Of a stretch of 64,000 nt of DNA, positions 42,312 to 50,294 are shown one piece after another. Below the pieces are notes generated by a model, which was not told the DNA's origin, searched no databases, and saw only the letters and a list, made by a program, of their open reading frames with translations. The stretch's first letter is position 1; each line of letters begins with the position of its first letter. Made by a program: the position numbers and the translations under genes. The stretch is from NCBI RefSeq assembly GCF_008275125.1, contig NZ_CP043473.1, positions 2,914,001-2,978,000 of the forward strand. The letters are read 5' to 3'. This DNA comes from Chromobacterium paludis (GTDB lineage: Bacteria; Pseudomonadota; Gammaproteobacteria; Burkholderiales; Chromobacteriaceae).

Positions 42312-42336
42312 TACATTCCGTAACATTGAGATACAT
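42312..42336 (+). promoter_or_regulatory. RstA-box-like site with three ACAT repeats in 10-bp phase
   Basis: TACATTCCGTAACA at 42312-42325 matches the published E. coli RstA box (TACATNTNGTTACA) at 10 of 12 defined positions. ACAT recurs at 42313, 42323 and 42333, exactly one helical turn apart, as expected for OmpR-family dimers. It begins three bases after the rstB stop and lies 107 bases before the asr-like start. Confidence 0.6.
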
Positions 42337-42442
42337 GCCTCTTCTAGACGCTTTAGGCTTGCCACGGCTAGCATCACGCCCTGAATTAGGACTATTTCAT
42401 GTCCGTTTCAACCCAATCCAAAGAAACTTAGGAGTTTCACAA

Positions 42443-43435
42443 ATGAAAAAGCTGGCTCTGCTCGCCCTGACCGCTGCTTTCGGCCTGGCCTCCGCCAACG
42501 GCTTCGCCGCTGAAAAGGCTGCCACTTCCGCTCCGGCCATCCACAAGGCCAAGAAAGTTGAAAAGAAGAAAGTAGCTTCCAAGGCTCAAGCCGCTAAGGC
42601 CGAAGCTTCCGCTCCGGTTGCCAAGAAGGCTCACAAGCACCACGCCAAGAAGCACGCTGCCAAGAAAGTAGAAGCGTCCAAGGCTCAAGCCGCCAAGGCC
42701 GACGCTTCCGCTCCGAAGGCCAAGAAGGCTCACAAGCACGTAGCCAAGAAGGCCGCCGCTTCCAAGGCTCAAGCTGCCAAGGCCGACGCTTCCGCTCCGG
42801 TTGCCAAGAAGGCTCACAAGCACCACGCCAAGAAGCACCACGCCGCCAAGAAGGCTGAAGCTTCCAAGGCTCAAGCCGCCAAGGCCGACGCTTCCGCTCC
42901 GAAGGCCAAGAAGGCTCACAAGCACGTAGCCAAGAAGGCCGCCGCTTCCAAGGCTCAAGCTGCCAAGGCTGACGCTTCCGCTCCGGTTGCCAAGAAGGCT
43001 CACAAGCACCACGCCAAGAAGCACCACGCCGCCAAGAAGGCTGAAGCTTCCAAGGCTCAAGCCGCCAAGGCCGACGCTTCCGCTCCGAAGGCCAAGAAGG
43101 CTCACAAGCACGTAGCCAAGAAGGCCGCCGCTTCCAAGGCTCAAGCTGCCAAGGCCGAAGCTTCCGCTCCGGTTGCCAAGAAGGCTCACAAGCACCACGC
43201 CAAGAAGCACCACGCCGCCAAGAAGGCTGAAGCTTCCAAGGCTCAAGCCGCCAAGGCCGACGCTTCCGCTCCGAAGGCCAAGAAGGCTCACAAGCACGTA
43301 GCCAAGAAGGCCGCCGCTTCCAAGGCTCAAGCCGCTAAGGCCGACGCTTCCGCTCCGGTTGCCAAGAAGGCTCACAAGCACCACGCCAAGAAGCACCACG
43401 CTGCCAAGAAGGCCGCCGCTTCCGCTGCCAAGTAA
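42443..43435 (+). CDS. Secreted Lys/Ala/His-rich repeat protein, Asr-like acid-shock protein
   Basis: 330 residues. Signal peptide MKKLALLALTAAFGLASANGFAAE, then almost only Lys, Ala, His, Ser, Asp/Glu and Gln. After about 35 residues it becomes a tandem repeat of 62 residues (186 bp) built from two related halves, KKAHKHHAKKHHAAKKAEAS and KKAHKHVAKKAAAS, joined by KAQAAKADASAP. The E. coli acid-shock protein Asr has the same signal, composition and KAQAAKKH-type units but is about 100 residues. AGGAG precedes the start. Exported, basic, probably unstructured and proton-buffering or chaperone-like; the role is inferred from Asr and the rstAB context. Histone H1-like repeats are an alternative reading, but the signal peptide argues against it. 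Confidence 0.75.
   Translation: MKKLALLALTAAFGLASANGFAAEKAATSAPAIHKAKKVEKKKVASKAQAAKAEASAPVAKKAHKHHAKKHAAKKVEASKAQAAKADASAPKAKKAHKHVAKKAAASKAQAAKADASAPVAKKAHKHHAKKHHAAKKAEASKAQAAKADASAPKAKKAHKHVAKKAAASKAQAAKADASAPVAKKAHKHHAKKHHAAKKAEASKAQAAKADASAPKAKKAHKHVAKKAAASKAQAAKAEASAPVAKKAHKHHAKKHHAAKKAEASKAQAAKADASAPKAKKAHKHVAKKAAASKAQAAKADASAPVAKKAHKHHAKKHHAAKKAAASAAK
42568..43425 (+). repeat. 186-bp tandem repeat inside the asr-like gene
   Basis: The sequence GTTGCCAAGAAGGCTCACAA starts at 42617, 42800, 42986, 43172 and 43358: steps of 183, 186, 186 and 186 bases. The units are nearly identical at DNA level and keep the reading frame; the first is one codon shorter. About 4.3 units, likely to vary in number by slippage or recombination. 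Confidence 0.92.
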
Positions 43436-43439
43436 TTCA

Positions 43440-43505
43440 GGCAACGGCGCCGCGGCTTTTGGCTAGCGGCGTTGCATCATCGAACGGGGCGCCTTGCGCC
43501 CCGTT
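43440..43505 (+). terminator. Two hairpins between the asr-like and ydgD-like genes
   Basis: The first pairs GCAAC...GCCGC (from 43441) with GCGGCGTTGC (to 43475). The second is a perfect 10-bp stem AACGGGGCGC / GCGCCCCGTT at 43483-43505 with loop CTT. Neither has a strong U-run, so they may stabilise or partly terminate the asr transcript rather than fully isolate ydgD. Confidence 0.55.
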
Positions 43506-43525
43506 GTCATTTCAGGTGCTCCCTC

Positions 43526-44344
43526 ATGAAACTGCCTCGCCTCGCGCTTTGCCTCTCGCTGCTTCCCGCCCTCACCCATGCCGCGCCCTTGAGCCGCGAA
43601 CACAAGATCCTGTTCTTCGGCAAGGATGACCGCGTGCTGGTGCAGCCCGACCATTTGCCCTGGCAGGCCGTCGGCCAATTGCAAACCCGCTCGCGCAATA
43701 TCTGCACCGGCACCCTGGTGTCGCCTAATGTGGTGCTGACCGCGGGGCATTGCTTCCTGAACGACCAAGGCAAAATGGATAAAGCCATCAGCTTTACCGT
43801 CGGTCTGTGGGGCAATGAGTATGAAGACCGCAGCCAGATCGCCGAGGTTTATGTGGACCGCGCCTTTCTCAAGGGGCTGCTCCGCCGCAAGGACGGCATC
43901 TACATCCCGCCCGACATCGGCCCGCGCGATTTCGCCTTTGTGCGCCTGAAAACGCCGCTGGGCAAGCAGCAAGGCTATATCCCCGTGTTTTCAGGCAACA
44001 GCAAGCAGCTGAAGCAGCTGCTGAACGAAAAAAAATGGACCGTTACCCTGGGCGGCTATCCGGTGGACGACCAGCGCCACTTGCGCGTCCACAAGGATTG
44101 CAAAGCCACCGAGCTGAAGCGCGATGGCCGCTTGACCCATCGCTGCGACTCATTGGAAGGCAATAGCGGCTCGCCGATTTTCGTCTTCGACGCCAAGGGA
44201 CAGGCCAGCATCCTCGCGGTGCAGAGCTCTGCGCCGCCCGCGTCGCGACGCCAGCGCGAAGACAATCTCAGCGTCTCCGCGCCCATGTTCAGCCAAGCCC
44301 TGCGCGACTTCATCCAACGCGCCAAAGCGGCGGAATCCCGATAA
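43526..44344 (+). CDS. ydgD: Trypsin-like serine protease, YdgD-like
   Basis: 272 residues. Signal peptide MKLPRLALCLSLLPALTHAA, then a chymotrypsin-fold domain with catalytic H75 (LTAGHC), D135 (PRDFAFV) and S214 (GNSGSP). The N-terminal FFGKDDRV and the C-terminal LAVQSSAPP stretches match E. coli YdgD, whose gene also lies close to asr. A periplasmic protease that could process Asr is a reasonable inference but not shown. Start ATG 43526 gives the signal peptide. It ends in a terminator shared with rph. Confidence 0.85.
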   Translation: MKLPRLALCLSLLPALTHAAPLSREHKILFFGKDDRVLVQPDHLPWQAVGQLQTRSRNICTGTLVSPNVVLTAGHCFLNDQGKMDKAISFTVGLWGNEYEDRSQIAEVYVDRAFLKGLLRRKDGIYIPPDIGPRDFAFVRLKTPLGKQQGYIPVFSGNSKQLKQLLNEKKWTVTLGGYPVDDQRHLRVHKDCKATELKRDGRLTHRCDSLEGNSGSPIFVFDAKGQASILAVQSSAPPASRRQREDNLSVSAPMFSQALRDFIQRAKAAESR

Positions 44345-44350
44345 AAAAAC

Positions 44351-44378
44351 CGCCCTGCCGACAGCCATCGACAGGGCG
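44351..44378. terminator. Terminator between ydgD and rph
   Basis: CGCCCTG / CAGGGCG with an inner partial stem; A-run on one side and TTGTTT on the other, between convergent genes. Confidence 0.7.
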
Positions 44379-44406
44379 TTGTTTCGGTTGCCGGACACCA
44401 ACCCGC

Positions 44407-45123
44407 TTAATCGGCCAGCGCCTCGCGCTGCGCCGCCAGCAGCTCGGCGATGCCCTTGCGCGCCAGCGCCAACATCGCCGTCATCTCCGCCTCGCTGAAC
44501 GGCTCGCCCTCCGCCGTGCCCTGCACCTCGACGAAGCGGCCGCCGCCGGTCATCACCACGTTCATATCGGTTTCGCAGTCGGAATCTTCCAGGTAGTCCA
44601 GATCCAGCACCGGCTGCCCCTGGTAGACGCCCACCGACACCGCCGCCACCTGGTCGCGCAGCGGATTGACGGCCAGCTTGCCGGCAGCCAGCAAGCCCTG
44701 GATCGCGTCGGCCAGCGCCACGTAGGCGCCGGTAATGCTGGCGGTGCGCGTGCCGCCGTCGGCCTGGATCACGTCGCAGTCGATGACGATCTGGCGCTCG
44801 CCCAGCTTGGCCAGGTCGATTACCGCGCGCAGCGAACGGCCGATCAGGCGCTGAATCTCTTGCGTGCGGCCGGACTGCTTGCCGGCGGCGGACTCACGGC
44901 GCATGCGGCTGCCGGTGGAGCGCGGCAACATGCCGTATTCCGCCGTCACCCAGCCCTGGCCCTTGCCCTTGAGGAAGGATGGCACCGTCTCCTCCACGCT
45001 GGCGGTGCAGATCACCTTGGTATCGCCAAACTCCACCAGCACCGAGCCTTCGGCATGCTTGGTATAGGAGCGAGTCAGCGTGACGACGCGCATCGCGTCG
45101 GCGGAGCGTTGAGAGGGGCGCAT
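44407..45123 (-). CDS. rph: RNase PH
   Basis: 238 residues, the E. coli length. A phosphorolytic 3'-5' exoribonuclease that trims tRNA and other RNA ends. [29 protein letters not shown] is the family N-terminus; [28 protein letters not shown] is the conserved core with the phosphate-site region ([16 protein letters not shown]). Start ATG 45123 is preferred to longer frames. It precedes the opposite-facing yicC with a kinase/phosphatase pair between them. Confidence 0.97.
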   Translation of the reverse strand: MRPSQRSADAMRVVTLTRSYTKHAEGSVLVEFGDTKVICTASVEETVPSFLKGKGQGWVTAEYGMLPRSTGSRMRRESAAGKQSGRTQEIQRLIGRSLRAVIDLAKLGERQIVIDCDVIQADGGTRTASITGAYVALADAIQGLLAAGKLAVNPLRDQVAAVSVGVYQGQPVLDLDYLEDSDCETDMNVVMTGGGRFVEVQGTAEGEPFSEAEMTAMLALARKGIAELLAAQREALAD

Positions 45124-45167
45124 GTATGGATCCATCGTTAAGGTCGAATGGCTGCGATTATAACCGC

Positions 45168-46046
45168 TCAACCACCCTTGCCCACCTGGCTGGCCAGGAT
45201 TTCCTGATGCATGGTTTCGAGATTGGATTCCAGAATCATCCGGCCGCCCAGCCGCGGCTGATTTTTCAGCGTGTCGAGCACATCCTCACGCAAGCCCAGC
45301 TCCACATCGTCATCCAGCACGGTCACGGCAATCGCCGACAGATTGTCGCCGCCCATGCCCGCGCGGCGCTCCGCCACATTGATCAGCGCCGGCAACACCT
45401 GATTGACGTTGCGGCCGGCAAACACCCGCTCCAGCTCGGCGTCCTGAATCTGCGACCACAAACCGTCGGTGCACAGCAGCACGGAACACCCGGGACCGAT
45501 GGGCTGACGCTCGCCGATATCGATATTGGGATCGCTGGACGCGCCCAGGCAGTTATAAATCTTGTTGCGGTCGGGATGAGTCTTGGCCGCCTCCTCGCTC
45601 AGCACGCCCTGGTCAATCAGCCGCTGCACCTGGGAATGGTCGCGCGAGCGCAAGCGCATGCCTTTCTGGTCGATCAGATACAGGCGGGAATCTCCCACGT
45701 GGCACCAGTACAGCTGTCCCTGCTGCAACACCGCCGCCACCACCGTGGTGCTGGGCACATCCGGCAGGCGATGATCCGCCGCGTATTCCAGAATCACCTG
45801 ATGCACGGAACTGATCGCGTTCACCAGGAAGCGGTTGGGATGCGTCAGCGTGGGCGCCGCCTGTTGATAGAACAGCTCGCTGAGCAGATCCACCGTGATC
45901 TGCGCCGCCACCTCGCCGCGCATGTGGCCGCCCATGCCGTCCGCCGCCACCAGCAACACCGACTCCCGCGTATAGGCGATGGCCAGCCGATCCTGGTTAT
46001 AGCTGCGTCCGCCGATGCGGCTCTCCTGGAAAATCGACAGCTTCAT
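45168..46046 (-). CDS. PP2C-family serine/threonine phosphatase
   Basis: 292 residues. A metal-dependent protein phosphatase with the PP2C motifs [41 protein letters not shown] and [10 protein letters not shown], so the metal-binding aspartates are intact. Its ATG overlaps the stop of the upstream kinase by four bases, so the two are made together and presumably act on the same targets. No membrane segment was seen. Typical of STK/STP pairs. Confidence 0.93.
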   Translation of the reverse strand: MKLSIFQESRIGGRSYNQDRLAIAYTRESVLLVAADGMGGHMRGEVAAQITVDLLSELFYQQAAPTLTHPNRFLVNAISSVHQVILEYAADHRLPDVPSTTVVAAVLQQGQLYWCHVGDSRLYLIDQKGMRLRSRDHSQVQRLIDQGVLSEEAAKTHPDRNKIYNCLGASSDPNIDIGERQPIGPGCSVLLCTDGLWSQIQDAELERVFAGRNVNQVLPALINVAERRAGMGGDNLSAIAVTVLDDDVELGLREDVLDTLKNQPRLGGRMILESNLETMHQEILASQVGKGG

Positions 46047-47017
46047 TCCGTTCCCTTTCCATGCCGGCCGCCGGTCAACCCCCGGATCCAGCCGACCAAT
46101 CGATTCCCCTCTCCCGTCAGCGCGGGCTCGGGATCGCTATAGTCAGTCTGCTGCAAACATTTCTGCACCTCCAGCACCGTCGCGGGCCGGTCATTGGGAG
46201 CCAGGGCCAGGCAGCGGTCGCACAGTTCGATCAGTTCGCGCGAATACAGATGGCGGAAGGCCCGGCCGGCCGGCGTCAGTTTATCGTTGACGGCGCGCTC
46301 CTTGGCCGCCTGCGGCGTGTCCCCGCCCATGCAGACATAGAGACAGGCGCCGATGGCGTAGATGTCGGTCCACGGCCCCAGCGGCTGGTCTTTTTCATAT
46401 TGCTCCGGCGCGGCAAAACCCGGGGTGTACATCGCGGCGAAATGCTTGGCGTTGCGCGTCAGCGTTTGCCGCGCAGCGCCGAAGTCCAGCAACAGGGGGA
46501 CGCCATTGCGCCGCAGATAGATATTGGCCGGCTTGATGTCCAGATGCAGCAAACGCTGGCTATGCACTTCGCGCAGGCCGGACAGCAGCGCGGCGAACCA
46601 CTTGCGGATCTGCCGCTCCTGCATCCGCCCGCCAGCCAGCTCCAGCTCCCGGCCCAGGGAGCGGCCATCCGTATACTCCATCACCATGTACACGGTGTGA
46701 TTGGCTCGGAAGAAATTGCACACCCGAACCACGGTGGGATGCGAGATGCCGGATAGCACCCGGCCCTCTTCGAAGAAACACTTCAAGCCCAGGTTGAAGG
46801 CATCGCGGTCCAGCTCCTGCGGAACGGTGATCTCACCCTCCGCGTTGCGCTCGGCCAGGTTGCGCGGCAGGTATTCCTTGATGGCGAATTTGCGGTCCTC
46901 ATCGTCCAGCGCCAGATAGACCACGCTGAAGCCGCCGACTGACAGTTGGCGCACGATGGTGTACTCGGCCAGGCGGCTGCCTGCCGGCAAAGGGGTTTGC
47001 TTGCTGGATTGAGTCAT
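46043..47017 (-). CDS. Hanks-type serine/threonine protein kinase
   Basis: 324 residues. A eukaryote-like kinase domain with glycine loop LSVGGFSVVYLA (about 25-37), Lys in FAIKEYLP, catalytic loop HLDIKPANIYL, DFG in LLLDFGAAR and the APE motif AAPEQYEKD. After the domain (about 290) only a short tail without an obvious transmembrane helix follows, so it is probably soluble. It forms a coupled pair with the PP2C phosphatase. No type VI secretion genes, often linked to such pairs, are nearby. Confidence 0.93.
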   Translation of the reverse strand: MTQSSKQTPLPAGSRLAEYTIVRQLSVGGFSVVYLALDDEDRKFAIKEYLPRNLAERNAEGEITVPQELDRDAFNLGLKCFFEEGRVLSGISHPTVVRVCNFFRANHTVYMVMEYTDGRSLGRELELAGGRMQERQIRKWFAALLSGLREVHSQRLLHLDIKPANIYLRRNGVPLLLDFGAARQTLTRNAKHFAAMYTPGFAAPEQYEKDQPLGPWTDIYAIGACLYVCMGGDTPQAAKERAVNDKLTPAGRAFRHLYSRELIELCDRCLALAPNDRPATVLEVQKCLQQTDYSDPEPALTGEGNRLVGWIRGLTGGRHGKGTE

Positions 47018-47115
47018 CGAATGGCTATTGATATAGTGTCCGCAGGCCCTGAATTGAGCTTAGCAAAGCAATTCGGGCCCAACATCTGGAAATCCATCCA
47101 TTACAGGAGCCCCGC

Positions 47116-47982
47116 ATGATCTTGAGCATGACTGGCTTTGCCGCCGCCACCCGGGAATTCCCAGGGGGCATGTTGAGCCTTGAGGTTCGCGCCGTCAATC
47201 ACCGCTACCTCGACGTGCAGATGCGTCTGCCCGAAGAGTTGCGCATCATCGAACCGCAGCTGCGCGAACAAATCGCCGCCCGCGTCACCCGCGGCAAATT
47301 GGAATGCCGCGTCGGCCTCAACCAATTGGACAGCACCGCGCCGACGCTGGAGCTGAACCAGGCCTTTCTCGGCCGCCTGATGGAAGTCTCGCGCGAAGTG
47401 CAGCAACAGTGCGGCAGCAGCCACGGCCTGTCCGTGGGCGAGCTGATGCGCTGGCCCGGCGTGCTGAAAAGCAACGAGCTGGCGCCCGAGGTGCTGCACC
47501 AGCTATGCCTGGATGCGCTGCAAACCGCGCTGGCCGACTTCAATGCCTCGCGGGCGCGCGAGGGCGAGAAGCTGAAGGCCGTGCTGATCGAACGCATCGA
47601 CGGCATGGAGGCCATTGTCGCCGCCATCAAGCCCAAGCTGCCGCAAATCCTGGAAAACTACATGGCCAAGCTGTCCGGCCGCCTGCAAGAAGCCCTGGGC
47701 AGCGTGGACGATGACCGCCTGAAACAGGAATTCGCGCTGTTCGCGCAAAAGATAGACGTGGACGAAGAGCTGTCCCGCCTGACCACGCACCTGACGGAAG
47801 TCCGCCGCATCCTCAAATCCGGCGGCCAATCCGGCAAGCGCCTGGACTTCCTGATGCAGGAACTGAACCGCGAAGCCAACACCCTGGGCTCCAAATCCGT
47901 CTCCACCGACACCACCCAGGCCTCCGTTGAACTCAAAGTGCTGATCGAACAGATGCGCGAGCAGATACAGAACATCGAGTAA
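47116..47982 (+). CDS. yicC: YicC-family endoribonuclease
   Basis: 288 residues, normal length. MILSMTGFAAATREFPGGMLSLEVRAVNHRYLDVQ and the C-terminal GGQSGKRLDFLMQELNREANTLGSKS are diagnostic. YicC proteins cut RNA and affect small-RNA decay in E. coli. CAGGAG precedes ATG 47116. It faces away from rph, as in E. coli, with the kinase/phosphatase pair inserted between. Its terminator doubles as the left end of the integrated element. Confidence 0.95.
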   Translation: MILSMTGFAAATREFPGGMLSLEVRAVNHRYLDVQMRLPEELRIIEPQLREQIAARVTRGKLECRVGLNQLDSTAPTLELNQAFLGRLMEVSREVQQQCGSSHGLSVGELMRWPGVLKSNELAPEVLHQLCLDALQTALADFNASRAREGEKLKAVLIERIDGMEAIVAAIKPKLPQILENYMAKLSGRLQEALGSVDDDRLKQEFALFAQKIDVDEELSRLTTHLTEVRRILKSGGQSGKRLDFLMQELNREANTLGSKSVSTDTTQASVELKVLIEQMREQIQNIE

Positions 47983-48031
47983 GGCCCCATGATGTCGCAT
48001 CGCGATTCATAGCGGTTGCGAAATTCGCCAC

Positions 48032-48061
48032 AAGCCCCGCCAGTCGGGGCTTTTTTCATTT
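48032..48061 (+). terminator. yicC terminator and left attachment site (attL)
   Basis: AAGCCCCG / CGGGGCTT with loop CCAGT and a T6 run: an intrinsic terminator 50 bases after yicC. The same 30 bases recur at 58194-58223 with two mismatches, next to the other end of the element, so this is also the probable attachment core. Confidence 0.7.
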
Positions 48062-48100
48062 CATGCTGTATCAATCCGTCGCATCAAAGCGCACAATTAG

Positions 48101-48123
48101 CGTGTACCCAAACGTGTACCCAA
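48101..48123 (+). promoter_or_regulatory. Integrase arm-type direct repeats, left
   Basis: CGTGTACCCAA occurs twice in direct orientation, at 48101-48111 and 48113-48123. Related GTGTAC motifs occur at the right end (58053-58075). Such repeats beside integrase genes usually bind the integrase N-terminal arm domain. Confidence 0.55.
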
Positions 48124-48233
48124 GGCATTTTTCGACACTCACTTTGGGACACACCCCTATTCGCTGTTCAGATTTTTGCTGATCTAGCAGCGGCAAAGGC
48201 TTGGGGCTGATACTCACTATTCTGGGGCGCGAC

Positions 48234-49532
48234 ATGAAAGAGCAGGAAGAAGATAAGACCACGGCGAAACTGACTGACAAGAGAATAAAGGCATGGGTCA
48301 ATGCCGGGGAGCACTTTGAAGGCAGATCAGATGGCAATGGCCTGTGGCTGCGCTTTCGAGAGGCCGACAAGGTGCCAGTCTGGCGCTATCGCTACCGCTT
48401 CGGCGGCAAGCAGAGAACAGTTCAGATTGGAACATATGCCGAGCTTTCCCTTGCCAAGGCCCGCGCAACCGCCCGGGAACTGGCTGCCCGCGTGGCACTA
48501 GGCTATGACGTGGCCGCAGAGAAGCAAGAGCGCAAGGCCGCAGCCCTAGCCAAGATCGAGGAAGAGACGAACGCCATCACCATGCTGGCGCTGGCGAACG
48601 AGTATTACGAGCGAATGATCCTGGGCCGCTGGAAGCACCCGGACATCGTGCGGCGCCGGATCGACAAGGACATAGGCCCGATGCTGGGCCGGATGAAGGT
48701 GGAGGACATCAAGCCCCGCCACATTGACGAAATGCTGCAAAGCATCGTCAAGCGCGGCGCGCCATCCATTGCCAACGATGTATTGCGCTGGATAAGGCGC
48801 ATGCTCGACTACGCCATCAAACGCCACATCATCGAGATCAACCCGGCCAGCGCCTTTGACGTGGGCGATGCGGGCGGCAAGGAAGAAGCCCGCGACCGTG
48901 CCTTGAGCCGCGACGAACTGGCCAAGCTGTTCGCCGCCATGAGGCTGGCCAAGGGCTTCAGCGTGGAAAATGACCTCTCCATCCGTCTGCTATTGCTGCT
49001 GTGCGTCCGCAAGATGGAGCTATGCGCCGCCCGTAAAGAAGAGTTTGATCTGCAGGCCGGCGTCTGGCACCTGCCAGGCGAGCGCAGCAAAACCGGCAAG
49101 CCTATCGACATCCCCTTGCCAGCCCTGGCAGTGGAGTGGCTGCAGCAACTTTTCGAGCTGGCCGGGCGAAGTGACTGGCTGCTGCCAGCTCGCAAGATGC
49201 AGCACCGCATGGTGCCGCACATCCATGAAGGCACCATCGGCACCGCAATGGGCAAGGTTAAGCCGCACATGCCGGACGTGGCGGACTTTACCGTCCATGA
49301 TCTGCGCCGCACTGCGCGCACTCACCTTGCAGAGCTGGGCATTGATCCGGTGGTAGCTGAGCGCTGCCTAAATCACAAGATTAAGGGTGTAGAAGGGATT
49401 TACAACCGGCACGACTATTTCAACGAGCGCCGCGATGCCCTGAATAAATGGGCCGGGCTGCTCAATGCGCTGGACAAGGGCGAGCCTTACAATGTGACAT
49501 CTATTACCAGAGGCAGGAAAAAGACCGGTTAA
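48234..49532 (+). CDS. Tyrosine-type site-specific integrase (DUF4102 N-terminus)
   Basis: 432 residues. An N-terminal DUF4102 arm-binding domain (KLTDKRIKAWVNAGEHFEGRSDGNGLWLRF, about 10-95), a core-binding domain, then the catalytic domain with R259, H355-x-x-R358 (VHDLRRTA), H381 and nucleophile Y390 (GVEGIYNRHDY). All active residues are present, so it should be functional. ATG 48234 is chosen over a TTG 33 bases upstream. Usually such integrases use tRNA genes; here the flanking site is a protein-gene terminator. Confidence 0.95.
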   Translation: MKEQEEDKTTAKLTDKRIKAWVNAGEHFEGRSDGNGLWLRFREADKVPVWRYRYRFGGKQRTVQIGTYAELSLAKARATARELAARVALGYDVAAEKQERKAAALAKIEEETNAITMLALANEYYERMILGRWKHPDIVRRRIDKDIGPMLGRMKVEDIKPRHIDEMLQSIVKRGAPSIANDVLRWIRRMLDYAIKRHIIEINPASAFDVGDAGGKEEARDRALSRDELAKLFAAMRLAKGFSVENDLSIRLLLLLCVRKMELCAARKEEFDLQAGVWHLPGERSKTGKPIDIPLPALAVEWLQQLFELAGRSDWLLPARKMQHRMVPHIHEGTIGTAMGKVKPHMPDVADFTVHDLRRTARTHLAELGIDPVVAERCLNHKIKGVEGIYNRHDYFNERRDALNKWAGLLNALDKGEPYNVTSITRGRKKTG

Positions 49533-50187
49533 CTCACGTGAATATTGAATGTTGCAGAAGCGCAACCAGTATTCAAAAAAATAAGCTCATAAAGCAAGGG
49601 CCAACTGTGAAGGAGGCGGAATTTAACACAAAGAAAATAACGATGAAAAGACCCAAAATTCCATTTGAATTATTTTAATCAAAAAACTAATTTCTAAAAA
49701 TCACCTGGCATTTTTTCGTTGCCATCCTACAACAGTCTCCCTCAATCCTATCCCGTATTGGGATGACTCATACCGTTCCATACAGTTCTAATAAGTACAA
49801 AATGTAGAAATTTAGCCATGCTACGCCACAACTTCTTGTGGTGCGAGGCAATTCGCCTTGCTACAATTGCTGCGTGGATTTGGCCATAAACAGAAAGAGC
49901 CAGCTTGCCGGCTGGCTCTTTGCTGCCCAAAACATTCACATGTTCCAGTAGGAAAACATGATTCTGAGTCATGTTTTCCTGTAGCGTCACTGAGTGACTG
50001 CGCCTCGATCTTTATCAAATTGGAGAACGCGCATACCAGCAGGTATGCGGGTGCGTTTTAACATGATGCGCACGGTAAAGCAATATGGGAATCTCTATCA
50101 CCCCCTTGCTTAGCCGGCCAGATTGTGGCCGCCCCACGCCTGCACGTCACTAGTGGCCTCCTTAATCGCTAGATATTAGGAGTTACC
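49533..50187. other. Structured non-coding stretch between integrase and alpA
   Basis: No credible gene. The first 200 bases are AT-rich. An extended -10 (TGCTACAAT, ending near 49866) precedes three perfect hairpins: AAAGAGCCAGC / GCTGGCTCTTT (49894-49921, 11 bp), AGGAAAACATGA / TCATGTTTTCCT (49950-49980, 12 bp) and CGCATACC / GGTATGCG (50030-50049, 8 bp, followed by GCGTTTTAAC). A short palindrome GTCAC-TGA-GTGAC sits at 49986-49998. The layout resembles the structured untranslated immunity region of P4-like elements, which is only an inference. Confidence 0.55.
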
Positions 50188-50294
50188 ATGACTGTTAAAT
50201 ACATCCGCCCTTCACAAGTGGCTCAGCGTTATACCGTTGCGCGTTCTACAGTTTACCGCTGGATCAAAAATGATCCATCCTTCCCTCATCCCCG

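Noticed and set aside
42443..43435. Histone H1-like nucleoid protein
   Set aside because: The Lys/Ala repeats resemble histone H1 tails, but a clear signal peptide and the asr/ydgD/rstAB context point to an exported protein.
45168..47017. Type VI secretion regulatory pair
   Set aside because: No type VI structural gene is near; only a kinase and phosphatase are present.
48062..48233. tRNA gene at the integration site
   Set aside because: No cloverleaf or tRNA 3' end was found at either end of the element; the shared sequence is a terminator hairpin.
49748..50018. Small minus-strand open frames in the integrase-alpA gap
   Set aside because: They run through the perfect hairpins and have no ribosome site or homology; the structures explain the region better.
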